A DNA stretch of 64,000 nucleotides from Odontesthes bonariensis (lineage: Eukaryota; Chordata; Actinopteri; Atheriniformes; Atherinopsidae): contig NC_134507.1 in NCBI RefSeq assembly GCF_027942865.1, positions 39,652,797-39,716,796 of the forward strand, written 5' to 3'. The first letter of the stretch is position 1; each line of letters opens with the position of its first letter. Shown here piece by piece: positions 17,706 to 29,511 of this stretch. A program made the translations under genes and the position numbers. Under the pieces are notes generated by a model, which searched no databases, had not been told where the DNA came from, and saw only the letters and a program-made list of their open reading frames with translations.

Positions 17706-20700
17706 TCAGAGGAGATCCCAACCCTGTTGCTCCTTCCCACCTGCCTCACCCGGAGAGCCAGGCCGTCGCTGCTTTGACCTTTTTGTGTGTAGCTCCGGCT
17801 CCTTCATCCGAATGGGCACAGAGGCGATTCTTCTTTGTGGATGTGTCCTAGGCCCGCCGCCTGCAGCTCCGGCCGCTTGAGCCGCCGCTGCGGCCATCCG
17901 GATCACAGCCACGGGGGGGATCTGCATGCGCTTCCTCACCAACAAGTTCCTGGAGGTCCACATGGCGTCTTTGATGGCGGCTAGGGTGAGCCACTGCTTG
18001 GCAAAGTCATTCTTTTTCATTTTTGTTTGGCTCACCCCATAGAGCACGAGTTGTGCTGTGAGGACCTCCCTTGCTGGCAAGTACGGGAATTGCAAGGAGC
18101 CGGCTGTTGCCCACTGGTCTGCAGCAGCGCTGCACTCCCAGAGCAGGTGCCTCACCGACTCGGGCGCGCCACAACCAGGTCGCGGGCAGGTTGAGATCGC
18201 TGACATGCCCCGGGAGTGCATAACGGACCTGACTGGGAGGATCTCATGAGCCACCATCCACGACAGGTCCCGGAGTCTGTTTGGGAGAGCGGAATGGTTG
18301 ACGTTGCACCAAACTGTTGAGGGCTCGCCGAACGCGAGCCCACGCACTGGACTCACTGGTTCCCGCTCCTGCACAACAGAAATCAAAGAGCGGTGGTTTG
18401 TTAAAACATGCAACTCCTCTGCCTCCAAGTTAAAATGCTTTAAGAACGTCTGGATAAAAGCATAGGATGGTGGCAGGCTAAAAGACACAGGCCCTTTTAG
18501 GTCGGTGGGTAAAATCTTCAGTCTTCTGAGGTAAGAACCCATCCAGAATCGTGTCATTGCTTTAGTTTTGGGGTTTCCGGATGGGTCTGTGGCCTGTAGG
18601 ATGTGCAGTGTAGTGTATCTGCTTCCTAAAAACAAATAAAAATCAGGCACTCCTTTTCCTCCTTTCTCTTTTTGTTTCTTCATTACATCTCTCCTCAGTC
18701 TTTCCCACTTGGAGCCCCACAAAAAATAAAAAATGGCTCGGTCCAGGTCTAAAAGCACTTTTCTAGGTGGGATAAAAACAGAACTGATTAGTAAAAGCAA
18801 AGGTAAAATCACAGCTTTGATGATTAAAACCTTTCCTTCAATGGTCAGTCCTCTAAGTCCCCAGTATCCTAGTCTTTGCTTTACTTTCCCTACCACGTCT
18901 GGCCAGTTTGATGTCCCTCCCCCTTCCTTGTCAAAATTAATCCCCAGTATTTTCTGTTTTGTCTGGGTTATAGTCACGGGGAGTCCTGCAGTCTCAGTCG
19001 CTGTCCATGGCCCGTAAAATTGGGCTTGGGTCTTGTTTCTGTTTAGTTTTGCCCCAGAGGCCCGTCCATACCAGTCAGTCAAGTCCAGAGTCCTATTGAT
19101 GGATATTAGGTCTGTACATAAAATGTTTACGTCGTCCATATATAAAACACACTTTGTCGATAGTCCCCCGCTCCCCGGGACTCTCACCCCATTGATTCGG
19201 TGGTCCCTTCTCAAGCTCTGTGCCAGTGGTTCGACGCAGATGATGTAGAGGAGGGCAGATAACGGACAACCCTGACGGACACCGCAGTGGATGTTTACTG
19301 CTTTTGTCAGATGCCCGTTAACAAGGAATTTGCTGGTAATGCCCCGGTACAGCAGACCCACCCAAGCTATAAACCTTTCTGGGAACCCCATTTTTGGCAG
19401 TACCTGGAAAAGGTACAGGTGCGAGACCCGATCAAAGGCTTTCTCAAAGTCTAAATTTAGGACTGCTAGCCGAATGTTTCTGTCTCTCGCATAACAGATG
19501 GTGTCTCGGATCAGTACGAGGCTGTCGGTTATCTTCCTCCCCGGGATGGCACAGGCTTGATCCGGGTGAATCAGGTCTTCTAAAAACAAGGACATACGTG
19601 AGGCTAAAAGTTTACTAAAAAGTTTACAGTCAAAGTTTAAAAGTGTAATCGGTCTCCAATTCTTCAAGTCAGTCTTGTCTCTTTTTTTGTGAAGAAGAGT
19701 CACTATCCCTGCTCTAAAACTGTCAGGAAGTCGGTCAAGTTGCTCAAATTCCATAAAAACAGTAAACAAGTCAGGTGCTAAAATATCCCAAAAGGTCAAA
19801 TAAAATTCTACGGGAAGTCCATCTTGTCCTGGGGACTTCCCTTTCTTAAAATTTGTAAAACATTTATTTAACTCTGAAATGGTAAAATCTTGGGTTAAAA
19901 GCACACTGTCTTTTACTGTTTTTTCTATGAAATTTAAAACTTCTGTCATGGTGTCCATTTCAACAGGTTTTTGTTCGTACAGTTCACGATAAAATTGTTC
20001 AACAGCTTGTTTAATTTCTTCCATTGAATCAACTGTGCACCCGTTCTCTTTTGTTAGCTTTAAAATGGCCCCCCCTTTATTCACAATTTTCTTAAAAAAA
20101 TACCTTGTGCACTTCTCTCCTTCCTCTATTTCTCGTTCCCTGCTTCTTAAAATGACACCCTTACTTTTAATATCTGCTAAAATCAACATCTCTGTTTTCA
20201 CTTGTTTAATTTCATCATTAAAATCCATCCCTTGTTGGTTTAATTTAAAATAGCGCTGTAGTCGCTTCTGCAGTCCCATCATGCATCTGTTTTCCCTATT
20301 CTTTTTTCTCCTACCTGCCTGTCTAAAGAAAGTCTGGGTCTTTTCCTTCACCATTTCCCACCAGTGTGCACGTGTATCGTAAAAGTCTTGAAGGGTCTGC
20401 CACTCGTGGTACTGCTCCCGGTACTGACTAACTAATTCATCTTCTTTTAAAAGGGAGCAGTTTAGTTTCCACAGACCACTTCCGGAAGTCACACCCGAAG
20501 AGAGTGATAGGGTGCAGGAAAGCATCAGGTGATCGGAAAAGAAAACGGGGGTCAATCTAGCATCGGTTGGTGGGCAGTCCCGTGTAAAAAGGTAGTCTAT
20601 ACGAGAGGCTCTGGTGCCATCACCACTGAACCAGGTGAAGCCCTCCTCTCTGGGATGCATGGTTTTAAAACAGTCCTGAAGTTTAAAATCCTTGCATATG

Positions 20701-21236
20701 CCCTGTAATAAAACCGATGTTTTGTCAACTTTAAAAAATTCCCCAGCTCTTTTTCTGTCACTCCTGCTTAAAATACAGTTAAAATCACCCCCTAAAACTA
20801 GTGGTGCCCTACCTAGCATGTGGGACTGCAGGTCTTCTAAAAGGTCATACCGGTCATTTTTTTCGTTAAAGCCATAAATATTTAAGAGGTTAAAATCTTG
20901 TCCCATAAAAGTCAAATGTGCTAAAAGTGCCCGTCCGTCTCTCACCACAGTGCTGCCCTTTACCAGAACCTGAGGGTTTTTGATTAAAATGGCCACTCCA
21001 TCATTTTTGTTTTGGTTGGATCCACTCCACAATGATATCTGTGGCCACATCTCCTCCCACTGTCTGTAGTGCTTTAAAAACGGTAGGCCGCATTCCTGTA
21101 TTAAAAGAACATCTGACTTAAAAGAACTAAGAAAGGATAAAACACTCTGGGCTCTAACTTTCGACTTTACACTTCTCACATTAATAGTTGAGAGAGTGAG
21201 TGTCATGAGTATGGTTAAAAACAACAGGTATGACAT
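17706..21236 (-). CDS. LINE ORF2: endonuclease and reverse transcriptase
   Basis: This 1176-aa protein nicks the target and copies the LINE RNA into it (target-primed reverse transcription). The N-terminal apurinic-type endonuclease shows STINVRS (N19), IQE (E48), GGDFN (D151, N153), RIDYLF (D214) and SDH (234-236). The reverse transcriptase spans about 460-740, with [25 protein letters not shown] (catalytic D596), [13 protein letters not shown] and LYMDD (699-702), the last with M where many LINEs have A. A C-terminal CCHC-type motif CPRPGCG...HLLWEC (C1017, C1022, H1030, C1035) is typical of such LINEs. No RNase H domain is seen. The annotated start may be 10 codons early; [12 protein letters not shown] is the likelier beginning by family comparison. 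No stop or frameshift appears. Confidence 0.95.
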   Translation of the reverse strand: MSYLLFLTILMTLTLSTINVRSVKSKVRAQSVLSFLSSFKSDVLLIQECGLPFLKHYRQWEEMWPQISLWSGSNQNKNDGVAILIKNPQVLVKGSTVVRDGRALLAHLTFMGQDFNLLNIYGFNEKNDRYDLLEDLQSHMLGRAPLVLGGDFNCILSRSDRKRAGEFFKVDKTSVLLQGICKDFKLQDCFKTMHPREEGFTWFSGDGTRASRIDYLFTRDCPPTDARLTPVFFSDHLMLSCTLSLSSGVTSGSGLWKLNCSLLKEDELVSQYREQYHEWQTLQDFYDTRAHWWEMVKEKTQTFFRQAGRRKKNRENRCMMGLQKRLQRYFKLNQQGMDFNDEIKQVKTEMLILADIKSKGVILRSREREIEEGEKCTRYFFKKIVNKGGAILKLTKENGCTVDSMEEIKQAVEQFYRELYEQKPVEMDTMTEVLNFIEKTVKDSVLLTQDFTISELNKCFTNFKKGKSPGQDGLPVEFYLTFWDILAPDLFTVFMEFEQLDRLPDSFRAGIVTLLHKKRDKTDLKNWRPITLLNFDCKLFSKLLASRMSLFLEDLIHPDQACAIPGRKITDSLVLIRDTICYARDRNIRLAVLNLDFEKAFDRVSHLYLFQVLPKMGFPERFIAWVGLLYRGITSKFLVNGHLTKAVNIHCGVRQGCPLSALLYIICVEPLAQSLRRDHRINGVRVPGSGGLSTKCVLYMDDVNILCTDLISINRTLDLTDWYGRASGAKLNRNKTQAQFYGPWTATETAGLPVTITQTKQKILGINFDKEGGGTSNWPDVVGKVKQRLGYWGLRGLTIEGKVLIIKAVILPLLLLISSVFIPPRKVLLDLDRAIFYFLWGSKWERLRRDVMKKQKEKGGKGVPDFYLFLGSRYTTLHILQATDPSGNPKTKAMTRFWMGSYLRRLKILPTDLKGPVSFSLPPSYAFIQTFLKHFNLEAEELHVLTNHRSLISVVQEREPVSPVRGLAFGEPSTVWCNVNHSALPNRLRDLSWMVAHEILPVRSVMHSRGMSAISTCPRPGCGAPESVRHLLWECSAAADQWATAGSLQFPYLPAREVLTAQLVLYGVSQTKMKKNDFAKQWLTLAAIKDAMWTSRNLLVRKRMQIPPVAVIRMAAAAAQAAGAAGGGPRTHPQRRIASVPIRMKEPELHTKRSKQRRPGSPGEAGGKEQQGWDLL

Positions 21237-21285
21237 CTTAAAAGACTAAATGAGGGTTAAAACATTTAAAATATCTTAAAAGCAG

Positions 21286-22593
21286 TTATGTAATTTCTTG
21301 TGAACGGAGCTCTTCCTTCACTTCTACAGGTGAGAGGCGAGGGTGTTGAGCTCTATTCCCCGGTCGGACTCTGGGGGTCGGCCTCTGTTGCAAGGTTTTG
21401 TTAAACTTTGAGTCTCTAGGGGTTGATTGCAGAACTACATTTAAAAAAGAGACCTCATTTGGGGAATTGGAGGGGAAGACTCTGGGCTCCTCCACAGATG
21501 AACTGTCTGAGGTAGTCCCAGCTCTTCCCCTCTTCTCTGAGACTATAGGAGAATCAGAGGACAATTCTGATGCAAGCCTCTTTGTTTGCTGGGCATCTGG
21601 GAGGGAGGCATCCTCGCTATCATCGTGTGATTGGACTTCTTCACATTCTGAACTAGCTCCGCCTTCTGCCTGCACCACCACCTCCTCTCCAGAACTCTCC
21701 ATTGGTGGGGGTGTAGCAGGCCCCTCCCCCTCCTCTGCCTCACCTGACTGCTGTCCACCATTCAGGGGTTTTGGCAGGAAGTTTGAATTTTCCAGCCCAG
21801 CTGTTTCAAGTAGCTCGTTAACTGCCTCTGTCTGCCCTCCATTTCCTTCCCGCGTTTTTTTGGATTTCAATTTGTTGGCAAAGGATTTTGGGCAATCTCT
21901 GAAGAGGTGGTTTGATTCTCCACAGAGATTGCACTTTCTGCCATTCGTACACTCTTCGAAGGTGTGACCGATTCCTCTACATTTGCCACAAAACACCTTT
22001 GTGCAGGCCTCCACCAGGTGCCCGTGCTCCCCACACTTGCGGCAGAGTTTGGGCTGTCCCTGGTAGTGGATGTAGCCTCTGTTTTCTCCCAAGACAATCA
22101 TTGATGGGAGATGTTTCAGGCCCTGGAAGCCCTGGGGGTCTTGCCATTGTTGGATGGGGACCCTCCAGGCGCAGTTCCAGATGCCATCGACATCCCTCAC
22201 CTTCATTGCCTGGCCTTTAACAGTGCAGAATCTACCCAACCATATACAGATATCTTCTGCGTTCACCATTTCATTGAACATTCTGACAATTACTGTCTTC
22301 AGAGTATTGTCAGTAAGTTTCTCAACAGTAAACGCAGAAAACTGGGCTTGCACATTTTCAAATCTCATCCAAAACTCTTGCAGCAAAGCTGCAGTGCGAA
22401 AACTTACATCGAAACCTTTGTTAAAAGGCAATGACAGGATGCAATTCAAATCGTCTGGCTTGAAGTTCAATATATTTTGAATTAGCTTCCGAGAGAAGTC
22501 CAATCTGGACATCTCTATGAGCTTTCCTTCTTTTTCTTTAAATAAAAATCTAGCGCTGTGGTGCCTCCTCATGCCAGCATAGTTAGCCGACAT
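21286..22593 (-). CDS. LINE ORF1: RNA-binding protein with three CCHC knuckles
   Basis: The 435-aa ORF1 product binds LINE RNA and forms the particle with ORF2 protein. Three zinc knuckles follow each other: [14 protein letters not shown] (184-197), [14 protein letters not shown] (202-215) and [14 protein letters not shown] (221-234). The N-terminal 180 aa hold an RRM-like or nucleic-acid-binding fold by family analogy; I cannot show that from sequence. The C-terminal 200 aa are acidic, Ser/Glu-rich and look disordered. The first Met ([13 protein letters not shown]) sits at 22593; MRRHHS is an alternative. Its stop lies 49 bp before the ORF2 start. Confidence 0.93.
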   Translation of the reverse strand: MSANYAGMRRHHSARFLFKEKEGKLIEMSRLDFSRKLIQNILNFKPDDLNCILSLPFNKGFDVSFRTAALLQEFWMRFENVQAQFSAFTVEKLTDNTLKTVIVRMFNEMVNAEDICIWLGRFCTVKGQAMKVRDVDGIWNCAWRVPIQQWQDPQGFQGLKHLPSMIVLGENRGYIHYQGQPKLCRKCGEHGHLVEACTKVFCGKCRGIGHTFEECTNGRKCNLCGESNHLFRDCPKSFANKLKSKKTREGNGGQTEAVNELLETAGLENSNFLPKPLNGGQQSGEAEEGEGPATPPPMESSGEEVVVQAEGGASSECEEVQSHDDSEDASLPDAQQTKRLASELSSDSPIVSEKRGRAGTTSDSSSVEEPRVFPSNSPNEVSFLNVVLQSTPRDSKFNKTLQQRPTPRVRPGNRAQHPRLSPVEVKEELRSQEIT

Positions 22594-22943
22594 GATGGAG
22601 GCACCACAAACAGTTTTTAAATAAAATGCTTAAAAGAACAATAATAAATATCACACTAAAAACCCAATAAAAGAGTAAAAAGTGGATAAAAAGGTACTAA
22701 AAAGGGATACTTACCTTCCTCCAAAAAAAAAACCCGGAACACCGACACCGACCCTGTTTCAGCTGAAACTCGTTCAAGAAGCAGAAACCTGAAAAAAGGG
22801 GGTAATAAAGGAAAATTTTGACAAAGAACTGCAACTACAAAAGAGTTGGAATACTTTGACCACGCACAAAAAAGAACCTCCAAAGCGTGAGAATTTAATG
22901 CCGAAAAGGCATAAAATAGTCCACCCAAAGGAGGCGATCGCAG
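22594..22943 (-). other. LINE 5' UTR
   Basis: A 350-bp leader begins ACTGCGATCGCCTCC and has no long ORF. A run of A on plus (22721-22731) is followed by CCGGAACACCGACACCGACCC. It may hold an internal promoter, but it also lies directly behind the U2 promoter remnant. Confidence 0.75.
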
Positions 22944-22969
22944 TCTTAGCCAAAAGGCCGAGAAGCGAT
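22944..22969 (-). pseudogene. rnu2: U2 snRNA 5' remnant upstream of the LINE
   Basis: U2 nt 1-26 (ATCGCTTCTCGG to CTAAGA) with the normal PSE and distal motifs upstream. The LINE starts in the same orientation right after it, so transcription from this U2 promoter would enter the LINE. Confidence 0.94.
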
Positions 22970-23265
22970 AACCCTCCACTGTTTCACGTCCGAGGGCCCT
23001 TCCTGGCACAATGCGCACTTGTGGCGGTGCTCTTTTTTCGCCTACAAAGCGTCACTTTGCACCTCCGCCCACCCGCTGCAGTGAGCACTCTTCAGCCGTT
23101 TCAGATGGTACAACTTTGCACTCCCGCCCGCTCCACTGAGCACCATTCAAACAACAATTTAGCGCCTCCAGCTTTGAACATGGGCACGGTCTCAACACAT
23201 AGGGTGACTCTACTCCGAGAAGTCACTCGGCACAGCAAGAAGATTTCCTTTGCACAGACAGAATG

Positions 23266-23384
23266 GGCTTCACCCGCAAAGGTAAAGCCTTCCAAAAATA
23301 GAAACAACTCATTAATGTTGCTCTCCACGGAAGTCTTTAGTAAAAGGCGAAAGACTTGTACGTTATGAAGAGAAACCAGAGTAC
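23266..23384 (-). ncRNA. rnu5: U5 snRNA
   Basis: Consensus copy, first right of the LINE. Confidence 0.94.
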
Positions 23385-23688
23385 GAGTATTTGACACTGC
23401 GGGAGCAGTGCATCAGGCCAGTTGGCATAGCCACCTTCCCCATGGTGAGCTTTGCTTGGTTGAGACACTTGCTCCTCGGCCGACCAGGTAGGAACAATCG
23501 GGCCCTATTCAGTGGCTGCTTTGTCTTTTACTCTGTGCAAAAGACTAGGGGTCTTGAGGCTTTGTTCTGACCGCTCATTTGGTGTAGAGGTTTTTTTCAA
23601 GCAATTCTCCCAGTTGGCCCAATCCCAGAGCCATCTCAAAGTGGAGTTCACTTTCACTCTCTTTTCGCAGACTAAAAGCCAGAGTTTT

Positions 23689-23765
23689 ATCTCAGAAGCT
23701 AAGCAGAGTCGGGCCTGGTTAGTACTTGGATGGGAGACCGCCTGCGAATACCAGGTGCTGTAAGC
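23689..23765 (+). pseudogene. 5'-truncated 5S copy
   Basis: As at 686. Confidence 0.9.
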
Positions 23766-23981
23766 CTTTTGGCTTCTCCAGGCGCATGCAGTTTGACTGC
23801 GTCAAATGCAAAGGCAGTCCCTGTTTGACTTTGTGGAACTGCTCCTTTGTCAGGACAAAGTTAAATGTATGAGGATCAAAGGCAACCATGACCTGGGACA
23901 TCTCAGCAGATCCAGGATCAGCAAGATGGATCACAGGGTGATCATCAGATGTTTAAACAAAAGACATGCAGAGAGAAAAAT

Positions 23982-24089
23982 GCTTACAGCACCTGGTATT
24001 CCCAAGCGGTCTCCCATCCAAGTACTAACCAGGCCCGACCCTGCTTGGCTTCCGAGATCGGACGTGTTCAGGGCGGTGTGGCCGTAAGC
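23982..24089 (-). pseudogene. rn5s: 5S rRNA with 10-nt deletion (second allele)
   Basis: Length 108; the joint reads GAACACGTCCGATCTCGG, one base unlike the other three deleted copies, so either a separate deletion or a later change. Confidence 0.9.
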
Positions 24090-24456
24090 CACAGTCCCTG
24101 TGACAAATATGTGTTATATAGGTGCTGGAACCATACGTTTCCCCTATTTTACCAGAGAGTCGGCTTGAGAGGCTGATGTTGAGCCTGCACATCGACTTCC
24201 CTGATGTGATTGTTCTCTGCAGCTGAAAATGGGACTCTCAGATAACTTAGTGTGTGTCTGTCAAGCTCCTCTGTTCCCTGTGTGTTGTTTTGTGTTCATG
24301 GTCATACAGAGAAACCAGGGAAGCTCAATCCCACGACATGCTCATAAGCTGCGTCTTTTCTAAACATTATAGTTCTATGTTAGAAGTCAGAATACAACGG
24401 CTCCCTGAAACTACCACCCTGTACCGCTGGTTTTGTTATTTCACAAGAGTTGGGAA

Positions 24457-24644
24457 GAGTGCACCGTTCCCGGCGGCACCGCAGTACCGGGTCGATGCGT
24501 GGAGTGAACGGAGCAAGCCCCTTTTTCAACCCCTGTGCCTAAAAATCCATTTAATATGTAGTCCTCATATAGAGGACGTATCAGATATTAAACTGATAAG
24601 AACAGATACTACACTTGATCTTAGCCAAAAGGCCGAGAAGCGAT
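24457..24644 (-). ncRNA. rnu2: U2 snRNA
   Basis: Right-type loop IV (CTGCGG) but with the left-type A at nt 120, an intermediate next to the LINE. Confidence 0.95.
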
Positions 24645-24940
24645 AACCCTCCACTGTTTCACGTCCGAGGGCCCTTCCTGGCACAATGCGCACTTGTGGC
24701 GGTGCTCTTTTTTCGCCTACAAAGCGTCACTTTGCACCTCCGCCCACCCGCTGCAGTGAGCACTCTTCAGCCGTTTCAGATGGTACAACTTTGCACTCCC
24801 GCCCGCTCCACTGAGCACCATTCAAACAACAATTTAGCGCCTCCAGCTTTAAACATGGGCACGGTCTCAACACATAGGGTGACTCTACTCCGAGAAGTCA
24901 CTCGGCACAGCAAGAAGATTTCCTTTGCACAGACAGAATG

Positions 24941-25059
24941 GGCTTCACCTGCAAAGGTAAAGCCTTCCAAAAATAGAAACAACTCATTAATGTTGCTCTC
25001 CACGGAAGCCTTTAGTAAAAGGCGAAAGACTTGTACGTTATGAAGAGAAACCAGAGTAC
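24941..25059 (-). ncRNA. rnu5: U5 snRNA
   Basis: Two private changes: AAAGGCTTCC after loop I and TTTGCAGGTG in the 3' hairpin. The most diverged U5 here. Confidence 0.92.
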
Positions 25060-25363
25060 GAGTATTTGACACTGCGGGAGCAGTGCATCAGGCCAGTTGG
25101 CATAGCCACCTTCCCCATGGTGAGCTTTGCTTGGTTGAGACACTTGCTCCTCGGCCGACCAGGTAGGAACAATCGGGCCCTATTCAGTGGCTGCTTTGTC
25201 TTTTACTCTGTGCAAAAGACTAGGGGTCTTGAGGCTTTGTTCTGACCGCTCATTTGGTGTAGAGGTTTTTTTCAAGCAATTCTCCCAGTTGGCCCAATCC
25301 CAGAGCCATCTCAAAGTGGAGTTCACTTTCACTCTCTTTTCGCAGACTAAAAGCCAGAGTTTT

Positions 25364-25440
25364 ATCTCAGAAGCTAAGCAGAGTCGGGCCTGGTTAGTAC
25401 TTGGATGGGAGACCGCCTGCGAATACCAGGTGCTGTAAGC
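25364..25440 (+). pseudogene. 5'-truncated 5S copy
   Basis: As at 686. Confidence 0.9.
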
Positions 25441-25656
25441 CTTTTGGCTTCTCCAGGCGCATGCAGTTTGACTGCGTCAAATGCAAAGGCAGTCCCTGTT
25501 TGACTTTTTGGTACTGCTCCTTTGTCAGGACAAAGTTAAATGTATGAGGATCAAAGGCAACCATGACCTGGGACATCTCAGCAGATCCAGGATCAGCAAG
25601 ATGGATCACAGGGTGATCATCAGATGTTTCAACAAAAGACATGCAGAGAGAAAAAT

Positions 25657-25774
25657 GCTTACAGCACCTGGTATTCCCAAGCGGTCTCCCATCCAAGTAC
25701 TAACCAGGCCCGACCCTGCTTGGCTTCCGAGATCGGACGAGATCGGGCGTGTTCAGGGCGGTGTGGCCGTAAGC
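25657..25774 (-). rRNA. rn5s: 5S rRNA
   Basis: Consensus copy; private change in the upstream spacer (cacatcaactt). Confidence 0.97.
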
Positions 25775-26141
25775 CACAGTCCCTGTGACAAATATGTGTT
25801 ATATAGGTGCTGGAACCATACGTTTCCCCTATTTTACCAGAGAGTCGGCTTGAGAGGCTGATGTTGAGCCTGCACATCAACTTCCCTGATGTGATTGTTC
25901 TCTGCAGCTGAAAATGGGACTCTCAGATAACTTAGTGTGTGTCTGTCAAGCTCCTCTGTTCCCTGTGTGTTGTTTTGTGTTCATGGTCATACAGAGAAAC
26001 CAGGGAAGCTCAATCCCACGACATGCTCATAAGCTGCGTCTTTTCTAAACATTATAGTTCTATGTTAGAAGTCAGAATACAACGGCTCCCTGAAACTACC
26101 ACCCTGGACCGCTGGTTTTGTTATTTCACAAGAGTTGGGAA

Positions 26142-26329
26142 GAGTGCACCGTTCCCGGCGGCACCGCAGTACCGGGTCGATGCGTGGAGTGAACGGAGCA
26201 AGCCCCTTTTTCAACCCCTGTGCCTAAAAATCCATTTAATATGTAGTCCTCATATAGAGGACGTATCAGATATTAAACTGATAAGAACAGATACTACACT
26301 TGATCTTAGCCAAAAGGCCGAGAAGCGAT
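26142..26329 (-). ncRNA. rnu2: U2 snRNA
   Basis: Same intermediate haplotype as the copy at 24457. Its downstream spacer has a private change (accctggaccg near 26106). Confidence 0.95.
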
Positions 26330-26625
26330 AACCCTCCACTGTTTCACGTCCGAGGGCCCTTCCTGGCACAATGCGCACTTGTGGCGGTGCTCTTTTTTCG
26401 CCTACAAAGCGTCACTTTGCACCTCCGCCCACCCGCTGCAGTGAGCACTCTTCAGCCGTTTCAGATGGTACAACTTTGCACTCCCGCCCGCTCCACTGAG
26501 CACCATTCAAACAACAATTTAGCGCCTCCAGCTTTGAACATGGGCACGGTCTCAACACATAGGGTGACTCTACTCCGAGAAGTCACTCGGCACAGCAAGA
26601 AGATTTCCTTTGCACAGACAGAATG

Positions 26626-26744
26626 GGCTTCACCCGCAAAGGTAAAGCCTTCCAAAAATAGAAACAACTCATTAATGTTGCTCTCCACGGAAGTCTTTAG
26701 TAAAAGGCGAAAGACTTGTACGTTATGAAGAGAAACCAGAGTAC
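26626..26744 (-). ncRNA. rnu5: U5 snRNA
   Basis: Consensus copy. Confidence 0.94.
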
Positions 26745-27048
26745 GAGTATTTGACACTGCGGGAGCAGTGCATCAGGCCAGTTGGCATAGCCACCTTCCC
26801 CATGGTGAGCTTTGCTTGGTTGAGACACTTGCTCCTCGGCCGACCAGGTAGGAACAATCGGGCCCTATTCAGTGGCTGCTTTGTCTTTTACTCTGTGCAA
26901 AAGACTAGGGGTCTTGAGGCTTTGTTCTGACCGCTCATTTGGTGTAGAGGTTTTTTTCAAGCAATTCTCCCAGTTGGCCCAATCCCAGAGCCATCTCAAA
27001 GTGGAGTTCACTTTCACTCTCTTTTCGCAGACTAAAAGCCAGAGTTTT

Positions 27049-27125
27049 ATCTCAGAAGCTACGCAGAGTCGGGCCTGGTTAGTACTTGGATGGGAGACCG
27101 CCTGCGAATACCAGGTGCTGTAAGC
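27049..27125 (+). pseudogene. 5'-truncated 5S copy
   Basis: As at 686 with a private box A change (AGCTACGCAG). Confidence 0.9.
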
Positions 27126-27341
27126 CTTTTGGCTTCTCCAGGCGCATGCAGTTTGACTGCGTCAAATGCAAAGGCAGTCCCTGTTTGACTTTTTGGTACT
27201 GCTCCTTTGTCAGGACAAAGTTAAATGTATGAGGATCAAAGGCAACCATGACCTGGGACATCTCAGCAGATCCAGGATCAGCAAGATGGATCACAGGGTG
27301 ATCATCAGATGTTTCAACAAAAGACATGCAGAGAGAAAAAT

Positions 27342-27459
27342 GCTTACAGCACCTGGTATTCCCAAGCGGTCTCCCATCCAAGTACTAACCAGGCCCGACC
27401 CTGCTTGGCTTCCGAGATCGGACGAGATCGGGCGTGTTCAGGGCGGTGTGGCCGTAAGC
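27342..27459 (-). rRNA. rn5s: 5S rRNA
   Basis: Consensus copy. Confidence 0.97.
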
Positions 27460-27826
27460 CACAGTCCCTGTGACAAATATGTGTTATATAGGTGCTGGAA
27501 CCATACGTTTCCCCTATTTTACCAGAGAGTCGGCTTGAGAGGCTGATGTTGAGCCTGCACATCGACTTCCCTGATGTGATTGTTCTCTGCAGCTGAAAAT
27601 GGGACTCTCAGATAACTTAGTGTGTGTCTGTCAAGCTCCTCTGTTCCCTGTGTGTTGTTTTGTGTTCATGGTCATACAGAGAAACCAGGGAAGCTCAATC
27701 CCACGACATGCTCATAAGCTGCGTCTTTTCTAAACATTATAGTTCTATGTTAGAAGTCAGAATACAACGGCTCCCTGAAACTACCACCCTGTACCGCTGG
27801 TTTTGTTATTTCACAAGAGTTGGGAA

Positions 27827-28014
27827 GAGTGCACCGTTCCCGGCGGCACCGCAGTACCGGGTCGATGCGTGGAGTGAACGGAGCAAGCCCCTTTGTCAAC
27901 CCCTGTGCCTAAAAATCCATTTAATATGTAGTCCTCATATAGAGGACGTATCAGATATTAAACTGATAAGAACAGATACTACACTTGATCTTAGCCAAAA
28001 GGCCGAGAAGCGAT
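27827..28014 (-). ncRNA. rnu2: U2 snRNA
   Basis: First copy with the full right-type haplotype, CTGCGG in loop IV and C at nt 120. Confidence 0.95.
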
Positions 28015-28310
28015 AACCCTCCACTGTTTCACGTCCGAGGGCCCTTCCTGGCACAATGCGCACTTGTGGCGGTGCTCTTTTTTCGCCTACAAAGCGTCAC
28101 TTTGCACCTCCGCCCACCCGCTGCAGTGAGCACTCTTCAGCCGTTTCAGATGGTACAACTTTGCACTCCCGCCCGCTCCACTGAGCACCATTCAAACAAC
28201 AATTTAGCGCCTCCAGCTTTGAACATGGGCACGGTCTCAACACATAGGGTGACTCTACTCCGAGAAGTCACTCGGCACAGCAAGAAGATTTCCTTTGCAC
28301 AGACAGAATG

Positions 28311-28429
28311 GGCTTCACCCGCAAAGGTAAAGCCTTCCAAAAATAGAAACAACTCATTAATGTTGCTCTCCACGGAAGTCTTTAGTAAAAGGCGAAAGAC
28401 TTGTACGTTATGAAGAGAAACCAGAGTAC
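28311..28429 (-). ncRNA. rnu5: U5 snRNA
   Basis: Consensus copy. Confidence 0.94.
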
Positions 28430-28733
28430 GAGTATTTGACACTGCGGGAGCAGTGCATCAGGCCAGTTGGCATAGCCACCTTCCCCATGGTGAGCTTTGC
28501 TTGGTTGAGACACTTGCTCCTCGGCCGACCAGGTAGGAACAATCGGGCCCTATTCAGTGGCTGCTTTGTCTTTTACTCTGTGCAAAAGACTAGGGGTCTT
28601 GAGGCTTTGTTCTGACCGCTCATTTGGTGTAGAGGTTTTTTTCAAGCAATTCTCCCAGTTGGCCCAATCCCAGAGCCATCTCAAAGTGGAGTTCACTTTC
28701 ACTCTCTTTTCGCAGACTAAAAGCCAGAGTTTT

Positions 28734-28810
28734 ATCTCAGAAGCTAAGCAGAGTCGGGCCTGGTTAGTACTTGGATGGGAGACCGCCTGCGAATACCAGG
28801 TGCTGTAAGC
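28734..28810 (+). pseudogene. 5'-truncated 5S copy
   Basis: As at 686. Confidence 0.9.
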
Positions 28811-29026
28811 CTTTTGGCTTCTCCAGGCGCATGCAGTTTGACTGCGTCAAATGCAAAGGCAGTCCCTGTTTGACTTTTTGGAACTGCTCCTTTGTCAGGA
28901 CAAAGTTAAATGTATGAGGATCAAAGGCAACCATGACCTGGGACATCTCAGCAGATCCAGGATCAGCAAGATGGATCACAGGGTGATCATCAGATGTTTC
29001 AACAAAAGACATGCAGAGAGAAAAAT

Positions 29027-29144
29027 GCTTACAGCACCTGGTATTCCCAAGCGGTCTCCCATCCAAGTACTAACCAGGCCCGACCCTGCTTGGCTTCCGA
29101 GATCGGACGAGATCGGGCGTGTTCAGGGCGGTGTGGCCGTAAGC
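29027..29144 (-). rRNA. rn5s: 5S rRNA
   Basis: Consensus copy. Confidence 0.97.
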
Positions 29145-29511
29145 CACAGTCCCTGTGACAAATATGTGTTATATAGGTGCTGGAACCATACGTTTCCCCT
29201 ATTTTACCAGAGAGTCGGCTTGAGAGGCTGATGTTGAGCCTGCACATCGACTTCCCTGATGTGATTGTTCTCTGCAGCTGAAAATGGGACTCTCAGATAA
29301 CTTAGTGTGTGTCTGTCAAGCTCCTCTGTTCCCTGTGTGTTGTTTTGTGTTCATGGTCATACAGAGAAACCAGGGAAGCTCAATCCCACGACATGCTCAT
29401 AAGCTGCGTCTTTTCTAAACATTATAGTTCTATGTTAGAAGTCAGAATACAACGGCTCCCTGAAACTACCACCCTGTACCGCTGGTTTTGTTATTTCACA
29501 AGAGTTGGGAA

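Larger units (their letters stand above)
17317..22943 (-). mobile_element. Full-length U2-inserted LINE, Tx1 clade, Keno-like
   Basis: This 5627-bp non-LTR retrotransposon lies on minus within a U2 gene, in the same direction as U2. It has a 5' UTR (22594-22943), ORF1, a 49-bp gap, ORF2, a 3' UTR with AATAAA, and an A14 tail at 17317-17330. The Tx1 group contains families that target RNA genes, and Keno is the fish family known from U2 genes; gene order, the apurinic-type endonuclease, the three knuckles in ORF1 and the target all fit. U2 nt 27-37 are lost at the site and no target duplication is seen. Both ORFs are open, so it may be active or very young. Confidence 0.9.

Noticed and set aside
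21398-21967. A 189-residue Ser-rich open frame on plus inside the LINE
   Set aside because: It is the antisense shadow of the ORF1 C-terminal part; no start context or domain.
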